A DNA stretch of 52,762 nucleotides from Acanthamoeba lenticulata (Eukaryota; Discosea; Longamoebia; Acanthamoebidae), in contig NAVB01001513.1 of NCBI GenBank assembly GCA_002179805.1, forward strand, positions 1 to 52,762, written 5' to 3'. This document shows, piece by piece, positions 13,696-22,729 of this stretch (position 1 is the stretch's first letter; the number at the start of each line of letters is the position of its first letter). The notes beneath the pieces were generated by a model. The model saw only the letters and a program-made list of their open reading frames with translations, did not search any database and was not told the DNA's origin. Made by a program: the position numbers and the translations under genes.

Positions 13696-14219
13696 CTCTC
13701 CGGTGCTGGTGGTGTCTCTACAACCGAGAAGGCTCGTCGACGAGGATGTCTATGTTAGGGGGAGGGGAGCAGGAAGGGCAAGCTTGCCCTGCGCGCTCTC
13801 TTTGAAAACTTAGGTTGGCTGCAATGTTGTGAGCGCAGCGTGTGCAGCAGCGATACTTTGAAGCCAATAACCCCTGCGACGTGAGGCAACCTGCGAAAAC
13901 TTGTTAATTCTCTCCTCAATGCCAAGAATGCCGTGCCGCCGTAAAACCGATTGGAATGGCAGGAATGAATTTACTCCTCGGTGGCGGGGGTACAGGTCGA
14001 GTAGACAAGACACACCCACGGGAACCTCAACGCAGCAGTGTCCGGGGAGAGTACACGTGTGGTGGGTAACTTAAGTTGTTGAGATGGGAAAAAAGTCAAC
14101 GTGGACTACATTACATGCTCTCAAATAATGTGTGTTGGTGACAAGGCTCAGGTGGTGTGTTTTGAGGAAGGGTCGCCGCCACCCCCGCGCTCCACGGGGA
14201 AGCCGCGGTGGTCACATGT
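13696..14219. other. Intergenic region between RhoGEF start and kinase 3 end
   Basis: About 520 bp holding the RhoGEF 5' region (near 13696-13800) and the 3' region of the kinase read from the right. Nothing else is recognised. Confidence 0.45.
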
Positions 14220-15269
14220 TCAGCGGGTGAGAATGCTTGAACCGACCGACGTCTTCTTGGACTTGGCGGCGAGACAGGCCTTCTGCGCCTGCTCCATGCT
14301 GGCCAAATCGGTCCTTCGTCGCTTGACAGCGGGAGAAGACGTTGACGAGGACGAGGACGATGATGACGAAGAAGAAGAAGAAGAACACGAGGAGGAGGAG
14401 GACGAAGAAGAAGAAGAAGAGGAAGAGGAGCCCGAGGAGAAGGCGAGAAGCTGGCGGATGGCGAGCTTGCTCGCGCTGGCGCGGCTGGAGCCCTGGACCC
14501 ACGGGTGGCGAAGGGCGTCGTCGATTGTTGCGCGTTTCAGGGGATCGGGGTGGAGCAGTTGTGATAGAAGGTCGACCACGCGGGGCGACGCGTGTTCAGG
14601 CGCGGCGAAAGCGCCCTTGCGCAGGAGTGCCAGGGACTGCTTCTTGGAAGGCGCAGCGAAGGGAATGCGCGCAGTCAACATGGCCAGGAGGACGGTGCCG
14701 CACGAGAAGGCGTCGACCTCGGGGCCGATGTAGGGGCGCTGGTCGAGCACCTCGGGCGCCGTGTAGGGGAAAGTGCCCACGCAGCCGTCGAGCGAGCGGT
14801 CCGGTCGCCAGCGAGTGGCAAAGCCAAAGTCGCCGAGTTTGATCGACTTGAGGCCCTCCGTCATAAAAATATTCTCGGGCTTAACGTCACGGTGGACGTA
14901 ACCGTAGCGGTGGAGGCACTGGAGCGCGGTGAGGAGCTGGCGGAAGATACGACGAGCCTTCTTCTCGGGCATGGGACCCTGCGCGTTTATGTAGTCGAGG
15001 AGGTCGCCGCCCTTGGCGTACTCCATAAGCAGGTAGCTGGCTTCGTCCGACTCGACGCGGCCGTAGTACTGGCAGATGTACTTGTGCTGCACCGAGGCCA
15101 TTACCTTGGCCTCCTTGTCGAGCCGCTGCAGCAAACGCACGCTGCGCGAGGAGCCGTCCTTGCGCACCTCCTTGACGGCCAGGAGACGCTTGGTCGACTG
15201 GTGGCTTCCGAGGTAGACCGAGCCGCACGATCCTTCGCCGATAAGTCTATCGATCACAACTTCGCCCAT
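14220..15269 (-). CDS. Serine/threonine protein kinase, CAMK/SNF1-like (paralogue 3, no intron)
   Basis: Kinase of 349 aa in one open frame. The start MGEVVIDRLIGEG places the glycine loop (GEGSCGSVYLG) right at the N-terminus, as in the paralogue at 5589. Motifs: LAVKEVRK with the ATP lysine, YVHRDVKPEN, DFGFAT, TFPYTAPEVL and HPWVQG. The C-terminus is a long poly-Ser tract (near 14340-14435) and a short basic segment. The stretch FSCGTVLLAML lines up with FSLGT/VLLAML of the first kinase, exactly where the two other copies are split by an intron, so this copy lost that intron or never had it. The frame is open upstream of 15269 to another ATG at 15473, but homology begins at 15269. Active-site residues look intact; substrate unknown. 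Confidence 0.93.
   Translation of the reverse strand: MGEVVIDRLIGEGSCGSVYLGSHQSTKRLLAVKEVRKDGSSRSVRLLQRLDKEAKVMASVQHKYICQYYGRVESDEASYLLMEYAKGGDLLDYINAQGPMPEKKARRIFRQLLTALQCLHRYGYVHRDVKPENIFMTEGLKSIKLGDFGFATRWRPDRSLDGCVGTFPYTAPEVLDQRPYIGPEVDAFSCGTVLLAMLTARIPFAAPSKKQSLALLRKGAFAAPEHASPRVVDLLSQLLHPDPLKRATIDDALRHPWVQGSSRASASKLAIRQLLAFSSGSSSSSSSSSSSSSSCSSSSSSSSSSSSSSTSSPAVKRRRTDLASMEQAQKACLAAKSKKTSVGSSILTR
14337..14432 (-). repeat. Poly-Ser codon run in kinase 3
   Basis: Two blocks of Ser codons (GAAGAA/GAGGAG on plus) in the C-terminal tail of the third kinase, split by a Cys and a few other residues. Low complexity, coding. Confidence 0.85.
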
Positions 15270-16861
15270 GGTGTGTGTATGAAAGAGAGAAGAGAGAAAA
15301 AATAACTCTGTGGGCCACTTCTCGGAGGAGAGTTCTGGCTTGTCTCGGAGTGAGAGAGCGTGGAGCAGCGCTGCTGAGGTCCTTGAGGGCTTGGGGCGAG
15401 GAACTAAAGACTTTCGGGGCTCTAGCACGCGGCCTTTTGTAGGGGGGTTTGGTGTGTGGCAAGTTGCGGCCAAAGCGACGGTAGTTGAATGAGTTGGCGC
15501 TACCAGGCAGCCCCGGGACCTTTTCTGCGGCTGGGGGATGATTGCGCACGACCGGGTGACTCAGCACTGACAGCGGGTGGAGTCATGCTCGCCCCTTGTG
15601 GGATTACCCTGAGAAGAGCACCGTGACCACGATCCACGTGCACGCAGATAAACTCGTGTCGTCATTGGCGCCCAAATTTCAATTAAGCTAGTTAACGGCC
15701 AATGGCGCTACCATGCCGACGTAAGCGTTGCGAGGTTGATCTCGCCTAGAACGTCATGTAGCAACACATTCTTGCTTAACTGCCAAAATGTCACGACATA
15801 TGCGTGGCACAGTTGTTGCCGGTTGGTTGACAATTTTGCGATCATCAAGTTGACAGGACTGGCGTGCTTAGTACTAGCTGGCCACGTGGAGTACACTAAA
15901 AAGCAGGCCTGCCACAGCAAACCGAGCTAAAGCCTTGACGAGTCATCAGGTTTCCGTTCATCGAGTATTTCTCTTACTTCTTCGTTTGTGCTTTGATCTT
16001 CCTGTTTCTTCTCTCGGGTGTGCCAGACCTGACGTCACGCTGGAGACATTCTTGCGAACGTTACATCGTGTGTAGGTCGAGGATGCCGCAGAGGCAACTG
16101 CTGATCGCCGGGACAAGCCTTGTTCAGGCCCCGTTACACTGAGTGGAACACGACGAAAGGCCAAAGAGACAAAGCCTCTCGTGAGCCGAAACCCACTCAC
16201 ACATCCTGTGTCCTGGTGAGCTGGGGTACGGTGATCGATCGTGGCACCTCTTCGGCGCTTCGCCCTCCTCTCTCGGCATTGCCGGATGTTGGCCCTGATC
16301 GCGAGTGGCCTACTCGCCTGGGTGTGTCAGTGGGCGGCCAGGTTGGAGCAACCACGCCCGTGGGTTCTCTTTGAACCGGTCCCGCCGCACGAAAGACATC
16401 AGACGATGCTGCCGAGCAGGCTTGAGCCGGAGCAAACAGGCAAGCCACATACTTGCATTACTGGAGGCACGCTTCCCACACGTGCAGCCAAGTCTTCTTG
16501 TAGCGCCCACCGACAACCCACAACCTTCCACCAACACACCAGCGACCACCCAATCCACAGGGCGCGTGAGTGATCCAGCAGGTGAGGCAGACGGGCCCCA
16601 CTGCCCGGGCGACGAGGAGGCGTCGGCCACACGCAAGGGCCGCGAGAGGACGTGCCGCACACAATGGAGAATTACAATGGGCCGGAAAAAAGGGTTTTTT
16701 GTTTGACAAAGGTTCTCTCTTCTTGTTCGACCAACACAAAAACAACTTACACCGCGGGCCCACAACCCTATGTTGGGGACCTATCGCCCAAGATGGATTC
16801 TCATGATAAAGCGCGTACTGGACAGGGTCGCCGATCGCCTGGGCCTGGTCTTTTGCCCACT
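15270..16861. other. Gene-poor region, 1.6 kb
   Basis: The longest stretch without a convincing gene. The open frames here, such as minus 16310-16765 and minus 15958-16200, have no recognisable domain, no homopolymer features of local genes and no clear splice partners. GGGTTTTTTG at 16694-16703 is a lone T-run without a recognisable Pol III gene. It could hold lineage-specific exons or regulatory DNA. Confidence 0.4.
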
Positions 16862-17161
16862 TCAGCGTTGCCGTACGTTGTGGTAGTCCTTGTCCAGCAG
16901 ACCGAGCGCAGCGACTTGGTTGGCCTGCGCCTCGGCTGATGTTGCGGGGTAATAGGTGCGCTTGAGGGAAGAGGCCATGTCGTCGGCACTCCTCGGCGAG
17001 ACCGACACGACTCGTGTCCGCTGCACAGCGTCATCGCTGCTGCCCCGTCGGCCCGCTTTGAAGCCCGCTGGGTACTTGATGGCGGGCGCAGAAGAAGCCT
17101 CACTTCCGGTGCAGGTGGCGCTCTTGCTGGACGACTTGCCGAACAGGGTACCAAGCCTCAT
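16862..17161 (-). CDS. Hypothetical protein, 99 aa
   Basis: Open frame from a true ATG to a stop with no intron needed. The N-terminus is Ser/Ala-rich with a short Lys stretch (MRLGTLFGKSSSKSATCTGS), the middle is basic and polar, and the C-terminus has YYPATSAEAQANQVAALGLL, which looks helical. No signal peptide, membrane segment or known domain is visible. Codon composition is GC-rich at third positions like its neighbours, which favours it being real. No function is proposed. It could also be one exon of a longer gene. Confidence 0.4.
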   Translation of the reverse strand: MRLGTLFGKSSSKSATCTGSEASSAPAIKYPAGFKAGRRGSSDDAVQRTRVVSVSPRSADDMASSLKRTYYPATSAEAQANQVAALGLLDKDYHNVRQR

Positions 17162-17661
17162 GATGATGATGGTGATGTTGTGCTTACGGACAAAAACAAG
17201 GTGGACGAGGAGGAGGGTTGGTCGCTCTGTTGCGCTCTCAGCTGCTAGCGAAGGATGAAGAAGAAGAACGCGTTGCGTGCCCTCGTTTTAGGGCCAGCCG
17301 ACGTCGTACGTGCGCCCTCTACCTCCTCGACGAGATTCGCTGGAGAGAAATGAAAGGGATTCTTTTTTGCGAGTTCACGCCCAATCTTCTGGCAAGCTCG
17401 TCCGCACGTGTTCGGATGGCCCAATCAATGGGCCGTTGCGCGTGCTTCCACCAACTCCGTTCATGAGCACGCGCGTCGCGTGTGGCGCCCTCAAGGAGTA
17501 AAGTCATCAGAATCCAGCCGAAAGAAGGCCTGAGCGGTAGGCGTTCCAAACATTCCATCATGTTCGTCATGTTCATCACTCTGACCCTTCGTCGTGCGAC
17601 AAGTGCACTTGAGGCTGAACAAAACGGAGTTCAGAAGGAGAAGGAGAAAGAGAACTCGGCC
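17162..17661. other. Intergenic region left of the GNAT gene
   Basis: About 500 bp between the hypothetical gene start and the GNAT stop. A minus open frame at 17319-17579 has no recognisable domain. No RNA gene seen. Confidence 0.4.
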
Positions 17662-18551
17662 TCAAGCTGGCGGGAGGCTCCGAAGCTGGTACTCGTAGTG
17701 GTTTTCCACCGTGCCGAATTCATCAGCCTCTTCCTTTGCCTTGGTGAAGCCATAGGCCGTGTAGAGCTTGTTGGCTGGCAGCATGTACTGCCCTGCACAT
17801 GTGTTGTTGTGCCTTGTGAGCACTCTGAAGTACCTCGTGTGGTTGGCACTGCATACCGGTGCTGAGGACAACGCGATGATAGCCCTCCTTCATCGCAAAG
17901 GCGATGACGTGGTCGAGGAGCATCCGCGCCAAGCCCTACACGTTGATGTTTGTCGTGAGTGTGCCGCGGCGAGGAGCACGAGACCGCTGCGATTGAACGT
18001 GCGCACCTGCCGGCGTGCCGCCGAGGCGATGCTCATGCGGCGCACCTCCGCCTCCTGGTCGTTGGCGCGGCGGAGACCCACCATGCCCTGAATCACCTCC
18101 TCGCCGTCCCCCAAGCGCTCCACCAGCACCCAAAAGTGGCTCCTCCGCGGACAAGCTTCCGGATCCGCCATGTAGGCTGCCTGGAGGTCGGCCAGGTCAC
18201 GTTGGAGCGACGTTGCGATGAACCTTTTCTCCTGGAACGTTGTCAGCACAAACAGCACGAGAAGACCTTCCACCCCCTCCCCCCCCCCCGCCCCAAGGGT
18301 AACGTGGGGCGCGGCTTGGCATGGCCCAGCGCTAAGGAGCCCAGGCGCGCACCGAGTCCTCGATCACCGCACGCACGTCCGGTTCGGCCATGTAAATGTT
18401 TTCCTCCATTCCCTAAAGATTGTCAATCTTGGGCAAGGTTGCATCATGCGAAGGGAATCAGGATGCCTACCTCCACAAAGAGCTGCCGCGCACGATCCTG
18501 GTCCGCCGGGGTGAATGATCGAATAAAGAAGTTCCTTTTGGCTGCCGCCAT
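17662..18551 (-). CDS. GNAT-family N-acetyltransferase
   Basis: Transfers an acetyl group from acetyl-CoA to an amine. Five exons fit: 18551-18471, 18412-18353, 18231-18007, 17935-17857 and 17792-17662, making 191 aa with the frame closing. Order of elements: N-terminal strand FIRSFTPADQDRARQLFVEG, a short helix (VRAVIEDS), LADLQAAYM, central strands FWVLVERLGDGEEVIQGMVGL and VRRMSIASAARRQG, the acetyl-CoA loop read across a splice as RRQGLA followed by RMLLDHVIAFA, strand VVLSTG, and the closing ANKLYTAYGFTKAKEE with the usual A..LY...GF. The strand content and R-R-x-G-x-A loop are diagnostic. The arrangement resembles NAT8-type members, but no membrane segment is visible. The substrate is unknown. 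Confidence 0.82.
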
Positions 18552-18960
18552 CTCATGAGAATCCTTTCGTTCTTTTTTGTGCCTCGCAAGCTTTCGACGG
18601 TGCAAAGAAAACAAAAAGGCATACATGTGTTTAAGATACGCCTCCCCCCCCCCAAAGCAAATCAATCAGACAGGTTCAAAAGAATGAAAGTGTATTGTAT
18701 TAGAAGTGTGTGGCTGCTCGTGATGTCGAAGCGTCATTGTCTCGAGAATTCAACAGCACAGAAACTTAATTACAGCAGCGAAGAGAGGAGAGATAGGGCG
18801 TAGGATGGATAGACGAAGTGTAAGGGCGGAAGGAGAGTGAAGAATGTGTAAGAACAAGAGGTAGATGCGTCTACGTAGGACGCGTCAGGCAGCGGTAGCA
18901 CCGTGTGGGACAGGACGAGAAGAGAAGAGAAGAGATCAGGCTGCTGGTGGTAGGCAAAAC
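18552..18960. other. Intergenic region between GNAT and eIF1 genes
   Basis: About 410 bp, AT-richer than the flanking exons, holding the 5' side of the GNAT gene and the 3' region of eIF1. There is a C-run at 18646-18655. No gene is recognised. Confidence 0.45.
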
Positions 18961-19293
18961 CTAGAAACCATGCACCTTAATGGCGTTCTGCGAGACGATG
19001 CCCTTGGAGATGATGAACTCCTTAACCTTCTCCCTTTGGTCGCCTTGGAGCTGGATCACCTGACCGTACTCTTCACTTTCGATGACGGTACCGTTGCAGC
19101 AGAGTTGCTTGCGGAGGGCCTTGAGGACCTTCTCAATGTGCTTCTTGGGAATACCCTGGATGGTGGTCACGGACTTCTTGCCGTTGCGCTTCTGGATGCG
19201 AAGATGAACGTAGCTCTCTTCACCTCCCTTACCCTCTGACTTGAGCTCAGCTTCCGGGTCGAATCTCCCGCCCAAGTTGAGTATCTCTGTCAT
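18961..19293 (-). CDS. SUI1: Translation initiation factor eIF1 (SUI1)
   Basis: Binds the 40S subunit next to the P site and enforces start-codon selection. The protein is 110 aa, close to the 108-113 aa usual for the family, in one exon. The SUI1 fold is clear: YVHLRIQKRNGKKSVTTIQG, then KALRKQLCCNGTVIESEEYG, then VIQLQGDQREKVKEFI and a C-terminal GIVSQNAIKVHGF. The frame is open upstream of 19293, but homology and the usual short polar N-terminus (MTEILNLGG) fix the start there. Highly conserved and secure. Confidence 0.97.
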   Translation of the reverse strand: MTEILNLGGRFDPEAELKSEGKGGEESYVHLRIQKRNGKKSVTTIQGIPKKHIEKVLKALRKQLCCNGTVIESEEYGQVIQLQGDQREKVKEFIISKGIVSQNAIKVHGF

Positions 19294-19677
19294 AAAAACG
19301 GCTCGAGGGGTACGCGCTCTTCTTGTGTCTGCTGCTCTCTGTGAGGATGTAGGCTGCTGCGGATCGAAACTGAAGAAGCAAGTCTTCGGGTCGAACCGGA
19401 TCAAGCTAGGAGGAGCTGCTGTTGTGGCGCGCAAGGAGGAGGTGTGGATTGAGAAGATTGAGAAAATGACCCCCAGCACCAAAAAACCAGCAAATATTGG
19501 GGTTGGCGTTGCCTTCTGGCACTTTTCCTGCAGCTGCCGGCAGGAGTTCTGATTAATGATTGGCCAGCTTTTTCACGCACCAACCTTCATCGGCGAAAAC
19601 ATTCAGAAAAAAACTTGAACTGTACCAATTCGAGAAAAACTTTTCCCGTTAGTTTTCTACGCAGCCCGCCATTTTCT
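19294..19677. other. eIF1 upstream region
   Basis: About 380 bp between the eIF1 start and the tail of the ABCG pseudogene. It is the 5' side of eIF1. The upstream frame stays open to 19482, but the peptide is not conserved. No other feature was recognised. Confidence 0.45.
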
Positions 19678-21222
19678 CCATTTGTTTTATTCCGTACATG
19701 TCTGCCTGTGTTGGCAGCTGCCAATAGTCTGTGCGGGAGAAGCACTGCGAAAGGCGTGCAGCCGCCAGGCGCCCCGTCGCACCAACTCGAGCACGATGAG
19801 ACACACCAGGCGGCAAGCCACACCCATGGCCACGAGCACACCGATGTGCATGGGCATGCTGCGCGTCATGTCGAACTCGAACATGGCGGCGATCTGGTTC
19901 TTGGTGGGCGCGTAGATGTCCGGGTAGTGCGCGGCCTCGATCTGGAAGAGCGCCTCCATGAGCCAGAACCCATACGACCCATAACAGATGACCCCCAACT
20001 GCCCGAGCTCGCTCTTGTGCGGCGAGAAGCCAGAGAGGCCGATGAGGACCGATGCGGAACAAGTCGGTCATGTTGCTGCTGGCGTGCAGCGCGGCGGCCA
20101 ACTGGCACTGGACCAACCAAGACTGACTCAAGTTCCTGATCGAACTGCGGGTTCTCGGCAGATCCAACGTAAATGACCTTCCACTCAAGGTCTGGGACCA
20201 CGCACGTCAGTTCCCAGCCCACGCTGGCAAAGTACAACACAGCGTCAGCTGTGGGGCCTGCGTAGACTGTGCGCCCACCAGGAGCCAACAAGAGGAGGTC
20301 GTCAAACAAGCGCAGGATCTCAACGCGCGGCTGATGCAACACCACCACCACCATGTTGACCCCGACTGCGCGACTCCCTTCAGCGCCCGCACCACGTCGA
20401 TGCTGGTCGACGCGTCCAGGCCTGACGTGGGCTCATCAAGCAGCAGCATGCTGGGCTGCGCCACGAGCTCCATCCCAATGTTGACCCGCTTGCGCTCGCC
20501 CCCGGGCTCGCCGCGCTCAGTGTCGTCGCCAATGCGACTGCGCATGACGCTCGGACTGTCGAGGCCCAGCACGTCGAGCGCAGCAAACACGATATCAAGC
20601 TTCTGCTTGTGGTTCATGTGCCGCGGAAGTCGCCACCTCGCATTGAACTCCACATTCTCAAACACGGTGAGCGAGCGGTGCATGATGTCCTCCTGCGGCA
20701 CAAACCCGAGCACGGCCTTGCAGTCGCGGAGTGACAGATCGCGGCTGCCGTTGATGTAAATGTCGCCGCTTACATTGCCAGCAGCCACGTGCCGCCCAGC
20801 GAGCGTGTGGAGCAGGACCGACTTGCCGGCGCCAGATGGGCCCATGATGGCCGTCGCGCGCCCGGCCAGCAGCCGCCCGCTCACCCCGTTGAGCGCCCAT
20901 CTGCCATCGGCCTGATTGCCGAGCTGCACGGTGATGTTGTTGAGCGCCACATCAATGCGCTGAATGACCTCGCGGCTCGGCAGCAGCAGATTCTGCTCCT
21001 CCATTTCGCACTTGAGGTCGAAGTCGTTGTCGTCGTGGTCGTGCGCTGGCGGGACAAACGATGACGGTCGACGTGTTGGGGCAGTAGTGGCCCGTCGGGC
21101 AGGGGAAGTTGGACTGCGCGCCGCCGCAGCCAAGATAGGGCGTTGCCACGGTGCCGTAGGGTGCACAGAAGGTGCCATTGTCGTCGGCCTGCACGGGCGG
21201 GCAGCCTACGGCCGAGCACGGG
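19678..21222 (-). pseudogene. Mosaic, truncated ABCG transporter copy
   Basis: Inverted, decayed copy of the intact ABCG gene at 34868-37943. Four parental blocks are recognisable in order: near 35437-35611 (Cys-rich ectodomain), 35932-36764 (the ATP-binding cassette), 37019-37063, and 37577-37982 (C-terminus and 3' end). The intervening parental pieces are missing, including all transmembrane helices of the first half of the ABC2 domain. Both parental introns fall in the missing pieces. A foreign ASF1 fragment sits at about 20103-20215. One base is lost in a G-run near 20359-20364, breaking the frame; the ABC signature reads EPGGERKR instead of VSGGERKR; and the parental stop is changed, extending the reading frame. 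Many silent and conservative differences show that it is not a recent copy. No functional transporter can be made from it. Confidence 0.88.
20103..20215 (-). pseudogene. ASF1 histone-chaperone fragment inside the ABCG copy
   Basis: About 113 bp replacing part of the ABCG copy. It translates to a stretch containing [13 protein letters not shown] and [11 protein letters not shown], the best-known conserved core of the H3-H4 chaperone ASF1. It is joined in frame to the ABCG part on its upstream side and out of frame on its downstream side. Only about 38 residues are present, without the rest of the ASF1 immunoglobulin-like fold, so it cannot be a working chaperone. No intact ASF1 gene is in this window. 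Confidence 0.82.
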
Positions 21223-21348
21223 AGAAAAAAGTTCCCACAAGATTGGCTATGGAACATAAAGGAAGTCGGGTCCTGAATTTCGAAGAACCACCAAAGCTTT
21301 TAAAAGGGGTCGCCTGTTGGGGACCAGTACTCAACTCAGCCAGCAAAA

Positions 21349-22696
21349 ATGCGACGAACCACCAAAGCAGTCTCTGCGCACGCTTTCCTGGCGAGAAGTG
21401 GTGGTGCTGCAGCTACTTTCAGGAAGTTTGCCCGAGCTGGCCACCAGACACTTACTACCCGCTTGCCTCTTGGCTGCTCTCCCCTACGAACACAAGCCCG
21501 CCGTCTTACCACAGAGTCATCTGGTGCTCGTGGCAACGCTTTCAACTCCGACATCCTTGATGTGCTACAGTCTCTTCCTGGGGTGCCCAAAGCAGGCAGG
21601 ATGTTGAAAGTGGCCATGGCGCTGGGAGTGGGCGGCGTGATCCTGGCCACTTGTCCTCCCTGGTGTGTCGTGCCTGCTGGCCACGTTGGCCTCCTCGACT
21701 TCTTTGGTGATGTTGCCGACAAGACGCTCCAGCCTGGCTTCCACCTCAAGGCACGCCCTGCTGCCCCATTTGTTTCATGGATGACCTGGGCAGTAGCTCA
21801 TAGAGATGCAATCAATCCACACAACAACAGAATCCACTGGCCAAGTGTGTTGTCTTCTCCACAAAGACACAGCGGGTCGAGACCACAGCGTCAGTACCAT
21901 CACGTGAGGGCTTGACAGTTCAGCTGGAGGTGTCGGCCCTTTACCGTCTCGACCCCAGCAAAGTCCAGCATCTCTACAAGGCACGCTGATTCGCACATGA
22001 TGAGGGGTGCCTGTGCGTCAGTGTGGACTTACTCGCTTTCAAACAGACCGTGGGAACCAACTATGAGGAAGTGGTGCTGCTGCCCCACTTCAAGTCCATC
22101 ATCCGCGAGCTCACCTCTGCGCATGAGGCCAAGGGCCTCTACACGGCCATGGTGCGCATGGAGATCAGCACACAGCTCACTCGCCAGCTGTCGGAAGTGC
22201 TCAAAGAGCGCGGAGTGGTGGTCGACGAGACGCCCATCAATGGGATCATCATGCCCCAGCGCCTTGTTCATGGTACAGTTGCCCCTGCAATCCCCTATTT
22301 GCCCCGCTTCTATTTATGTCGCTAAGCTTGTTCCGCTCTACACGTACACGTGCAGCAATCGAGGAGAAGCTGAGGGCTGAGCAGGAAGCTGAGCGGATGG
22401 CTTGGGTGCTGCAGCGCGAAGAGGCGGAAGCCAAGCGCAAGGTGATCGAGGCCAAGGGTATCGCTGACTTCCAGAAGATCGTGACACAAGGCATCTCGGA
22501 GCAACTGCTTCGGTGGAAGGGCATTGAAGGTGCCCCCCCCCAATCCTAATCCACCTTTTTTGTTCTACTTCGTTACTAACCCAGGTCTCTTGTTTTGACC
22601 GCACGCGCAGCCACGGAGAAGCTGGCCACATCGAGTAACGCCAAAATGGTGGTGATTGGCAAGACCGACGGCTTGCCTCTTGTACTTGCTCCTTGA
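21349..22696 (+). CDS. SPFH/prohibitin-like protein, probably mitochondrial
   Basis: Band-7 family membrane scaffold, 345 aa in five exons: 21349-21750, 21831-21980, 22047-22272, 22356-22529 and 22611-22696. The N-terminus is rich in Arg, Ser and Ala with no acidic residues (MRRTTKAVSAHAFLARSGG), typical of a mitochondrial presequence. One membrane segment follows (LKVAMALGVGGVILATC). The SPFH domain reads GHVGLLDFFGDV, then NPLAKCVVFSTKTQRVETTA, then GLTVQLEVSALYRLDPSKV and TVGTNYEEVVLLPHFKS. A charged coiled coil (EEKLRAEQEAERMAWVLQRE) and a C-terminal hydrophobic tail complete it. Introns 1 and 2 begin with GC instead of GT, both after AAG and both with donor GCACGC; using them restores the conserved sequence and closes the frame. 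Probably forms oligomeric rings in the inner membrane. Confidence 0.88.
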
Positions 22697-22729
22697 AGTT
22701 GCAATAAGCTTCTTCTTTGGATCAACCAA

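Noticed and set aside
16310..16765. 151-codon minus-strand frame
   Set aside because: No domain, unusual composition for local genes and no splice partners.
19678..21222. ABCG copy as a simple processed retrocopy
   Set aside because: No poly-A tail, pieces missing between blocks, and foreign ASF1 sequence inside; both intron sites fall in missing parts, so the test is not informative.
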